The notes under the pieces were generated by a model. The model saw only the letters and a program-made list of their open reading frames with translations, did not search any database and was not told the origin of the DNA. The position numbers and the translations under genes are program-made. From CAIXOZ01 sp046091285 (lineage in GTDB: Bacteria; Cyanobacteriota; Cyanobacteriia; PCC-6307; Cyanobiaceae): DNA of 5,809 nt. Shown piece after piece: positions 1 through 5,164 of the stretch (positions are counted from its first letter, which is position 1; every line of letters starts with the position of its first letter). The stretch lies in assembly GCA_046091285.1 (NCBI GenBank), contig JBJTBH010000048.1, forward strand, positions 1 to 5,809, written 5' to 3'.

Positions 1-1112
1 GTCTGGCCTGGCATCAGCCGCTCCAGCGGACTGCAGCGCAGCTGCACCAGGTGCTGGCCATCGAGCAGTCGGGCCGTCACCAGCTGCTCATTGCCGAGGG
101 CTTCGAGGTGGCACACCTCTGCCGTCAGATTGCGATTCGTGGCTGGTGCCAGCCTCAGATGCTCGGCCCGCAGGCCGCCGGTCAGCGTCTGGCCCCTGCG
201 GGCGGCCAGCAGGGGCTGCAGCGGCCCCTGAATCGGCAGGCGCCGCTCGCCCAGCAGCAGGCTCGTCTCGCTGTCGATGCGCACCGGCAACAGGGTCATC
301 GGGGGGCTGCCGAGGAACTGGGCCACGAACAGATTGGCGGGCCACTGGTAAAGCTCCATCGGCGTGCCGAGTTGCTGGAGCCGTCCCTGGTGCAGCACGG
401 CGATCCGATGGCCCATCGTCATCGCCTCCACCTGGTCGTGGGTGACATAGACGGTGGTGGTGGCCAGCCGTCGCTGCAGTGCGACGATCTGGGCCCGGGT
501 GCCGGCCCGCAGCTTGGCGTCGAGGTTGCTGAGCGGTTCATCCATCAGGAACACGGCCGGATCGCGAGCCAGGGCCCGGCCGAGGGCCACCCGCTGCTTC
601 TGGCCGCCGGAGAGTTCCTTCGGGCGGCGATCGAGCAGACCTTCCAGTTCCAGGGTGCGGGCCACCTCCTGGATGCGGTTCTCGATCAGCGCTTCCCGTC
701 GTGAGGGCACCCGCAACGGCGGGATCCAGGGCCTGGTACGGCGATGGAGGCTGTCCTGGATCTGCTGGGCGATGCTGCGCCTGCGGCTGCGTCGCAGGCC
801 GAAACCGAGGTTGTCGGCGACGCTCAGGTGGGGATAGAGCGCGTAGCTCTGGAACACCATCGCCACATTCCGCTGCGCTGGCGGCAGGTCGACCACCGGT
901 CGATCAGCGACATAGATCTGCCCTGAATCGGGGGTCTCCAGCCCGGCCAGCAACCGCAACAACGTGCTCTTGCCGCAGCCGGAGGGGCCGACCAGCACCA
1001 GAAATTCGCCGTCCTCGATCGCGAGATCAAGCCCCTGCAGCACCGGTACCGGAGCTCCTCCCCGTCGTGGCGGGTAGGTCTTGTGGATCGACTGAAACCG
1101 GACCTGGGCCAA
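1..1112 (-). CDS. MalK/UgpC-type ABC transporter ATP-binding protein, 3' end cut by window edge
   Basis: ATPase subunit of an importer, most like the sugar/polyol class (MalK, UgpC, GgtA); it would work in the cytoplasm under two permease subunits. 370 codons are visible and the frame runs off the left edge without a stop. Seen in the translation: Walker A GPSGCGKS at 42-49, Q-loop Q88 (MVFQSYALYPH), signature LSGGQKQR from 167, Walker B FLMDEP at 188-193, D-loop SNLD at 195-198, H-loop H225, then a C-terminal OB/TOBE-like part from about 265 as in MalK. An in-frame TAA at 1155-1157 leaves the TTG at 1110-1112 as the only upstream start (product MAQVRFQSIHKTYP); no Shine-Dalgarno is visible. 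The next in-frame GTG would remove the first beta strand. Residues about 108-148, between Q-loop and signature, are longer than in MalK. No permease lies in the window, so the substrate is unknown; glucosylglycerol, trehalose or glycerol-phosphate type is possible. Confidence 0.92.
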   Translation of the reverse strand, partial: MAQVRFQSIHKTYPPRRGGAPVPVLQGLDLAIEDGEFLVLVGPSGCGKSTLLRLLAGLETPDSGQIYVADRPVVDLPPAQRNVAMVFQSYALYPHLSVADNLGFGLRRSRRRSIAQQIQDSLHRRTRPWIPPLRVPSRREALIENRIQEVARTLELEGLLDRRPKELSGGQKQRVALGRALARDPAVFLMDEPLSNLDAKLRAGTRAQIVALQRRLATTTVYVTHDQVEAMTMGHRIAVLHQGRLQQLGTPMELYQWPANLFVAQFLGSPPMTLLPVRIDSETSLLLGERRLPIQGPLQPLLAARRGQTLTGGLRAEHLRLAPATNRNLTAEVCHLEALGNEQLVTARLLDGQHLVQLRCSPLERLMPGQ

Positions 1113-1182
1113 CGGGCTGCGGGGGCTGGGCGGCTGGGGCGTGACGGGCCGATCTTAGGGTTGGAGCACGTGCAGGCCGACG
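1113..1182. promoter_or_regulatory. 70-bp divergent spacer between the ABC ATPase gene and obgE
   Basis: Any gene-proximal promoters for both divergent genes should lie in or near this short spacer. I see no clear -35/-10 pair on either strand. The best -10-like hexamer is TAAGAT on the minus strand (1152-1157), with no matching -35. For obgE, a weak AGG (1174-1176) lies 6 nt before the GTG. The eight-base palindrome GCACGTGC (1166-1173) may be chance. The role is inferred from gene layout only. Confidence 0.3.
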
Positions 1183-2184
1183 GTGCAATTCATTGATCAG
1201 GCACGGATCGCCGTGCGGGCCGGCCGTGGCGGTGACGGCATCGTGGCCTTTCGCCGCGAGAAGTACGTTCCGGCCGGTGGTCCCTCCGGGGGAGATGGCG
1301 GCCGCGGCGGTGATGTGCTGCTGCTGGCCGACGCCAACCTCCAGACCCTGCTGGATTTCAAATACCGGCGGCTGTTTGCGGCCGATGACGGCCGCAGAGG
1401 CGGTCCGAACCGCTGCACCGGTGCCAGCGGTCATGATCTGGTGATCAAGGTGCCGTGTGGAACGGAGGTCCGCGATCGCCGTACCGGCATCCTGCTGGGT
1501 GACCTGGTGCAGGCCGGTGATCAGCTGCTGGTGGCGGCCGGTGGCCGGGCCGGACTTGGCAATGCCCATTACCTGAGCAACCGCAACCGGGCCCCGGAGA
1601 AGTTCACCGAGGGCCGCGATGGAGAGGAATGGCTGCTGCAGCTGGAGTTGAAGCTTCTGGCTGAGGTGGGGATCATCGGCCTGCCGAATGCCGGCAAGAG
1701 CACCCTGATTTCGGTGCTGTCGGCGGCCAGGCCCCGGATCGCCGATTACCCCTTCACCACCCTGGTGCCGAATCGGGGGGTGGTGCGGCGCCCGAGCGGC
1801 GATGGCACCGTCTTGGCGGACATCCCCGGCCTGATCGCAGGAGCGTCGCAGGGGGCTGGTCTCGGTCACGATTTCCTCCGACACATCGAGCGCACCCGGC
1901 TGCTGGTCCATCTGGTGGATGGTGGTTCGGAGGATGTGGTCGCCGATTGGCGGGTGGTGACCGAGGAACTCCAGGCGGATGGCCATGGGCTCGATCAGCG
2001 ACCGCGCCTGCTGGTGCTCAACAAGCGGGAGCTGCTGGAGCCGGATGAACTCAGTCAGCGGGTGCAGGATCTGCAGGCGGCGTCCGGGCTGCCGGTGCTC
2101 GTGATCTCGGCGGCGATGGCCGAGGGACTGGACGGACTGCTGCAGGCGGTCTGGAACCAGCTGGGCATCGAAGATCCCCGTTGA
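1183..2184 (+). CDS. obgE: Obg-family GTPase (ObgE/CgtA)
   Basis: Essential, slow-cycling GTPase that binds the large ribosomal subunit, aids its late assembly and is tied to stress and (p)ppGpp signalling (family knowledge). The 333-residue product has the glycine-rich Obg fold at 1-158, including AGRGGDGIVAFRREKYVPAG and GGPSGGDGGRGGDV. The G domain follows: G1 GLPNAGKS at 166-173, the Obg switch I segment DYPFTTLVPN at 188-197, G3 DIPGLIAGA at 213-221, G4 NKRE at 280-283 and a G5-like SAAM at 309-312. G4 ends in Glu rather than the usual Asp. The protein stops soon after the G domain, so the C-terminal extension of longer Obg proteins such as E. coli ObgE (390 residues) is absent. The start is GTG at 1183, which gives the family N-terminus MQFIDQA. 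It is divergent from the ABC ATPase gene and convergent with CP12. Confidence 0.98.
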   Translation: MQFIDQARIAVRAGRGGDGIVAFRREKYVPAGGPSGGDGGRGGDVLLLADANLQTLLDFKYRRLFAADDGRRGGPNRCTGASGHDLVIKVPCGTEVRDRRTGILLGDLVQAGDQLLVAAGGRAGLGNAHYLSNRNRAPEKFTEGRDGEEWLLQLELKLLAEVGIIGLPNAGKSTLISVLSAARPRIADYPFTTLVPNRGVVRRPSGDGTVLADIPGLIAGASQGAGLGHDFLRHIERTRLLVHLVDGGSEDVVADWRVVTEELQADGHGLDQRPRLLVLNKRELLEPDELSQRVQDLQAASGLPVLVISAAMAEGLDGLLQAVWNQLGIEDPR

Positions 2185-2212
2185 GCTGAGCGTGTTGTGG
2201 CTCTCCGTGGCC

Positions 2213-2232
2213 CTGGAGCTCTGGAGCTCCGG
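2213..2232 (+). other. Hairpin 28 nt downstream of obgE
   Basis: Six perfect pairs, GGAGCT (2215-2220) with AGCTCC (2225-2230), enclose the tetraloop CTGG. A T-G and a C-G pair extend the stem at its base. No T-run follows on the plus strand, so it is not a canonical intrinsic terminator. It could define or protect the 3' end of the obgE transcript, which is inference. Confidence 0.45.
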
Positions 2233-2253
2233 TCTTCAGGGTGTGGTCGCGCC

Positions 2254-2270
2254 GCGGCCCCATCGGCCGC
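2254..2270 (+). other. GC-rich hairpin in the obgE-CP12 gap
   Basis: GCGGCC (2254-2259) pairs with GGCCGC (2265-2270) around the loop CCATC. Outer partial pairing of TGGT (2244-2247) with ACCA (2274-2277) could lengthen it, with bulges. No T-run follows. It may be part of a composite 3' end for obgE, or may simply reflect high GC. Confidence 0.35.
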
Positions 2271-2280
2271 AGGACCACCC

Positions 2281-2298
2281 GTCAGCCGTTCAGCTGAC
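2281..2298 (+). other. Small hairpin before the CP12 terminator
   Basis: GTCAGC (2281-2286) pairs exactly with GCTGAC (2293-2298) around the loop CGTTCA. It is the third inverted repeat in under 90 bp and lies 16 bp from the A-run of the CP12 terminator. On its own it is weak, and its function is unknown. Confidence 0.35.
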
Positions 2299-2314
2299 AC
2301 AACATTCCAGACAC

Positions 2315-2360
2315 AAAAAAACGGAGGGAGCGCATCGCCTCGGCTGATGCGCTCCCTCCG
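2315..2360 (-). terminator. Intrinsic terminator of CP12
   Basis: The arms at 2322-2336 (CGGAGGGAGCGCATC) and 2346-2360 are exact reverse complements: 15 pairs without mismatch, with a 9-nt loop. The plus strand has seven A at 2315-2321, which gives a seven-U tract directly after the stem on the minus strand. This is a textbook rho-independent terminator for leftward transcription, beginning 26 nt after the CP12 stop codon. Read rightward, the stem forms but no U-tract follows, so it should stop obgE transcripts poorly unless the hairpin alone suffices. Confidence 0.93.
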
Positions 2361-2386
2361 CAGCGGTGGTCGGGGTGTCGCTGAGG

Positions 2387-2605
2387 TCAGTCGTCGTAGA
2401 CGCGGCACTCAGGGGCTTCGGGGTTGAGGTCGCAGTACACCTCGAGGGCGGTCGGATCGTGGCTGTCCTCGGGATGATGCGCCTTGTACTCCTCAAGACC
2501 CTTGAGCTCTTCTTCCAGGTGGCGCAGTTTGCCTTGATCGCCCTCTGCGCGGGCCTTCTCGATCTCGGCTTGATCCTTGCGGATGTGCTCGTCGATGGAG
2601 TTCAT
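2387..2605 (-). CDS. cp12: CP12, Calvin-cycle redox regulator (short form without N-terminal cysteines)
   Basis: Small, largely disordered scaffold protein. When its cysteines are oxidised in the dark it binds GAPDH and then phosphoribulokinase, shutting down the Calvin cycle (family knowledge). The 72-residue product ends in the CP12 hallmark: DPTALEVYC, then NPEAPECRVYDD, with C58 and C67 eight residues apart and the acidic tail that inserts into GAPDH. Classical CP12 also has an N-terminal cysteine pair and an AWDxVEEL-like motif near the phosphoribulokinase contact. Here residues 1-50 contain no cysteine and read as charged helix (KLRHLEEELKGLEEYKAHH). I recall similar short forms from marine picocyanobacteria and cyanophages. 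The ATG at 2603-2605 gives the expected N-terminus MNSIDEHIRK, and the frame open further upstream is not CP12-like. No Shine-Dalgarno is visible; the leader before the ATG is pyrimidine-rich (CCCCTTC). A strong terminator follows, so it is probably monocistronic. Confidence 0.95.
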   Translation of the reverse strand: MNSIDEHIRKDQAEIEKARAEGDQGKLRHLEEELKGLEEYKAHHPEDSHDPTALEVYCDLNPEAPECRVYDD

Positions 2606-2743
2606 GAAGGGGACGGGCTCACAAGCCCTTTCAGATCGAGCACACCATACGGGTCCCGCCTGGCTCTGTGGGCACTTCGGTGGGCTGCTGCTGATCTGGT
2701 GCAGCGTTGCTAACAGAAGGGAGCCGTTGATGGAGCCTCCGCC
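2606..2743. promoter_or_regulatory. Divergent spacer between CP12 and the unrecognised gene, with CP12 leader hairpin
   Basis: This 138-bp gap should carry the promoters of both flanking genes. On the minus strand, a -10-like TATGGT (2644-2649) would place the CP12 transcript start about 30 nt before its ATG; no good -35 sits at the right distance. The predicted leader contains a perfect 5-bp hairpin, GGGCT/AGCCC around TGTG (2615-2628), ending 9 nt before the ATG. On the plus strand, GGAG (2732-2735) lies 8 nt before the ATG at 2744 and serves as Shine-Dalgarno. Promoter assignment is tentative. Confidence 0.35.
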
Positions 2744-3253
2744 ATGACCCGCATCAAGCAGCGCCGAGGCCGTCATTTCATTGATGAACAGGGGCGTCTG
2801 TACTGGATCAATGGCCCGGATCAGCACTGCTACCTGTCGGAACAGCGGCTCTGGCGACCCGGTCTGAGCTTCGACGAGATCCTGGAATGGAAACAATGTG
2901 CCCCCAGCGGTCTGGTCAGCCAGCGGTTCCCTTCCCTGCAGGCGGCCTGTGAGGCCTTTGATCATCAGCAGATCACCTGGTTCCAGGACCTCTACCTGAA
3001 GCGGATGGGGGATCAGATGGCCCTGCATCGCAGCGCCGAGGATTACAAGCCCACCGCCTTCCTGAAGGAGGAGACCCAGGGCAAGCCGCCCCGCCGCCAG
3101 CCCTGGAGGGTGCCGGAGCCTCCGATCGAAGCCCAGGGACCCTGCTGCGGCCTGCCGCCGCGCCAGGCTGACGACGGTCAGCGGTCCGGCTCCAGCGGTG
3201 AGGTCGCCCACGGCTGGCGCCGCCGCCGTTCAGCCCGCCAGTTCGCTCAGTAG
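2744..3253 (+). CDS. Unrecognised 169-residue protein
   Basis: I do not recognise a family. Residues 1-110 look like a compact soluble domain rich in aromatics and charge: RGRHFIDEQGRLYWING, RPGLSFDEILEWK, FPSLQAACEAF, then ITWFQDLYLKRMGDQ. Cysteines are C29, C52, C69 and the pair C134-C135. From about 111 the chain turns into a Pro/Arg/Gly/Gln-rich tail (PPRRQPWRVPEPP, then RRRRSARQFAQ) that is probably disordered. No signal peptide or membrane helix is seen. The start ATG at 2744 is supported by GGAG 8 nt upstream. The gene is divergent from CP12, and its last 24 bp overlap the 3' end of the ABC-F gene on the other strand. The N-terminal composition is typical of a real protein, which argues against a shadow frame; the tail may be poorly conserved. 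It is most likely a lineage-specific cyanobacterial hypothetical protein. Confidence 0.72.
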   Translation: MTRIKQRRGRHFIDEQGRLYWINGPDQHCYLSEQRLWRPGLSFDEILEWKQCAPSGLVSQRFPSLQAACEAFDHQQITWFQDLYLKRMGDQMALHRSAEDYKPTAFLKEETQGKPPRRQPWRVPEPPIEAQGPCCGLPPRQADDGQRSGSSGEVAHGWRRRRSARQFAQ

Positions 3254-5161
3254 CAGCCAGCGCTCCTCTCCCTGGTGGATGCGCGTCATCAGCTCCGCCA
3301 GGTCGCCGGTGCGGGCTTCGAGGCGGCTGTAGTCGCTGCCGCAGCGGCCCAGTTCCCCTTCCAGCCGCTGCCGCTCCTCCTCCCAGAGGGGAAGGTGCTG
3401 CTCGAGGGATTCGAGTTCGCGGGTTTCCTTGAAGCTGCGTCGCCTTGGGCCGCTCGGGGTCCTGACCGATCGCTTGCTGCCTCCGTCAACGGTGCCCGGG
3501 GAGCGCTGCCGGCCCGTCTCCTGGGCGGCGGCGTCTGCGCGCAGGGCCTGCTGCCGGCGTTCGAGGTAGTCGCTGTAATTTCCTTCGTGCCGCACCAGAA
3601 CGCCCTGATCGAAGCTGAACAGCCGATCGACGGTGCGATCCAGGAAGTAGCGGTCGTGGGAGACCACCACCACACAGCCGCGGAAATCCTCGAGGAAGTC
3701 CTCAAGCACGCTCAGGGTCTGGACATCGAGGTCGTTGGTCGGTTCATCGAGCAGCAGGACGTTCGGCGCATCGATCAGCAGGCGGCAGAGAAACAGGCGT
3801 CGGCGTTCGCCCCCCGAGAGCCGGGCCACCGGCTGGTGCTGCTGGGCCGGTGGAAACAGAAAACGCTCCAGGAGCTGCGAGGCGCTCAGCTGGCGCCCCT
3901 CGATCTCCACCTGGCTGGCGCCATCCTTCACCACATCGATCACCTTGCGCTCCAGACCCTTGCTCGCCAGCAGGTCAGCGCTGTGCTGGTCGAAGTAGGC
4001 CAGCCGGACGGTGCTGCCCAGCTCCAGGCTGCCGCTGCTGGCCGGCCTGCGGCCGGCGATCACCTCCAGCAGGCTTGATTTGCCGACGCCACTGGGGCCG
4101 ATGATCCCGATCCGATCCTCGGGGCTGAAGTCGTAGCTGACGTCGCGCAGCAGCGTGCGCGGCCCGTCGCCGTCTCCGACCCGCACGCTCAGCGCTTCGG
4201 CGGTGATCGCCCGTTTGCCGAGGCGGCGGCTGTTCGAGGCCAGGTTCACCTGACCCCGGCCCTGGCGCACCGGCGCCTCCCGCATCGCCTCAATCCGCTG
4301 CAGGCGGGCCTTCTGCTTGGTGCTGCGTGCCTTCGGGCCCTGGCGCAGCCAGGCCAGTTCCCGCCGCAGGGTGCCGCGGAACTTGGCGGCGGTGGCGGCT
4401 TCGGAGGCCTCCTCTTCGGCCTTGATCGCCAGGTAGGTGGCGTAATTCCCCTCGTAGCTCCTCGCCTCGCCCCGGTCCACTTCCACGATCCGGCGGGTGA
4501 CGCGATCGAGCACGTAGCGGTCGTGGGTGATCAGCACCAGGGCGCCGCGGAAGCGATCCAGGTAGTTCTGCAGCCACTCGACGCCATCGGCATCCAGGTG
4601 GTTGGTCGGTTCATCGAGCAGCAGCACATCGGGATCGGCCACCAGGGCGGCGGCCAGGGCCAGGCGCTTGCGGTAACCGCCGGAGAGTTCCGCCACCTTG
4701 CGGCCGGTGTCTCGGATGCCGAGGCGGTCGAGCACCTCGCGGCACTGTTGCTCCAGCCCCCAGGCCTCGGCCTGGTCCATGCGGCTGCTGAGGCTGTTCA
4801 GTTCCGCCAGCAGGGTGCTGTTGTCGGGATCGGCGGCCAGTTCCTGGCTGAGGTTGGCGTAGCGGCGCAGCAGCTCCCTCCGCTCGCCGCTGCCGGCATA
4901 GATCTCTTCCAGCACCGTGTGCTCGGGGTTGGGCTGGCTGTCCTGATCGACCATCACCACCCGCACCCGGGCCAGGCAGCGCCGTTCTCCCGCTCCGGGG
5001 GGTTCCTTGCCGGCAAGGAGCCGCAACAGGGTCGATTTGCCGGCGCCGTTGGGGCCGATCAGCCCGAGGCGCTCCCGCTCTCCCAGGTGCAGGGTGAGGT
5101 TCTCGAACAGGGTGCGGAGGCCGAAATCCTTGCTGACACCGACCAGACTGATCAAAGCCAC
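3230..5161 (-). CDS. ABC-F family ATPase, Uup-like
   Basis: Soluble protein with two ABC domains and no membrane part. ABC-F proteins bind the ribosomal E site and relieve stalled or misassembled ribosomes; E. coli Uup is also linked to precise transposon excision and binds branched DNA through its C-terminal domain (family knowledge). Domain 1: Walker A GPNGAGKS 36-43, signature LSGGYRK 159-165, Walker B LLLDEPTNHLD 180-190, H213. The inter-domain linker carries WLRQGPKARSTKQKARLQRIEAM (271-293), closely like the Uup linker. Domain 2: GPSGVGKS 355-362, LSGGERRR 448-455, LLLDEPTNDLD 469-479, H502. A disordered stretch (about 540-574) leads to a charged coiled-coil C-terminus (575-640), as in Uup; the 643 residues are close to E. 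coli Uup's length. The start is GTG at 5161, giving MALISLVGVSKDFG, 3 nt after the stop of the DUF2301 gene with no clear Shine-Dalgarno, so coupled translation is likely. Both ATP sites look intact. Confidence 0.94.
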   Translation of the reverse strand: MALISLVGVSKDFGLRTLFENLTLHLGERERLGLIGPNGAGKSTLLRLLAGKEPPGAGERRCLARVRVVMVDQDSQPNPEHTVLEEIYAGSGERRELLRRYANLSQELAADPDNSTLLAELNSLSSRMDQAEAWGLEQQCREVLDRLGIRDTGRKVAELSGGYRKRLALAAALVADPDVLLLDEPTNHLDADGVEWLQNYLDRFRGALVLITHDRYVLDRVTRRIVEVDRGEARSYEGNYATYLAIKAEEEASEAATAAKFRGTLRRELAWLRQGPKARSTKQKARLQRIEAMREAPVRQGRGQVNLASNSRRLGKRAITAEALSVRVGDGDGPRTLLRDVSYDFSPEDRIGIIGPSGVGKSSLLEVIAGRRPASSGSLELGSTVRLAYFDQHSADLLASKGLERKVIDVVKDGASQVEIEGRQLSASQLLERFLFPPAQQHQPVARLSGGERRRLFLCRLLIDAPNVLLLDEPTNDLDVQTLSVLEDFLEDFRGCVVVVSHDRYFLDRTVDRLFSFDQGVLVRHEGNYSDYLERRQQALRADAAAQETGRQRSPGTVDGGSKRSVRTPSGPRRRSFKETRELESLEQHLPLWEEERQRLEGELGRCGSDYSRLEARTGDLAELMTRIHQGEERWLLLSELAG

Positions 5162-5164
5162 TGT

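Noticed and set aside
51..704. 217-residue plus-strand frame opposite the ABC ATPase
   Set aside because: It is antisense to clear ATPase motifs, with Gln/His/Gly-rich shadow composition.
1166..1173. Palindrome GCACGTGC before obgE as an operator
   Set aside because: A single eight-base palindrome in GC-rich DNA can occur by chance, and no repeat of it or second half-site pair was seen.
1472..1479. GCGATCGC palindrome (also at 5688-5695) as a functional site
   Set aside because: This is the highly iterated palindrome of many cyanobacteria. It is useful as a lineage hint, but both copies lie inside coding sequence and need no local function.
1027..1986. 319-residue open frame on the minus strand, antisense to obgE and the ABC gene start
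   Set aside because: It lies opposite a certain Obg gene. The composition (Gln, His, Gly and Pro-rich) is that of a GC-rich shadow frame, and no domain is recognisable.
2606..3211. In-frame upstream extension of CP12 to 274 residues
   Set aside because: The extension is antisense to the unrecognised plus-strand gene and has no CP12 similarity. The ATG at 2605 gives the expected short CP12 N-terminus.
3275..4078. 267-residue plus-strand frame opposite the ABC-F gene, and a similar one at 4523-5290
   Set aside because: Both lie opposite the Walker and signature motifs of the ABC-F protein (the second also runs opposite the start of the DUF2301 gene). High GC keeps these frames open, and neither resembles a known protein.
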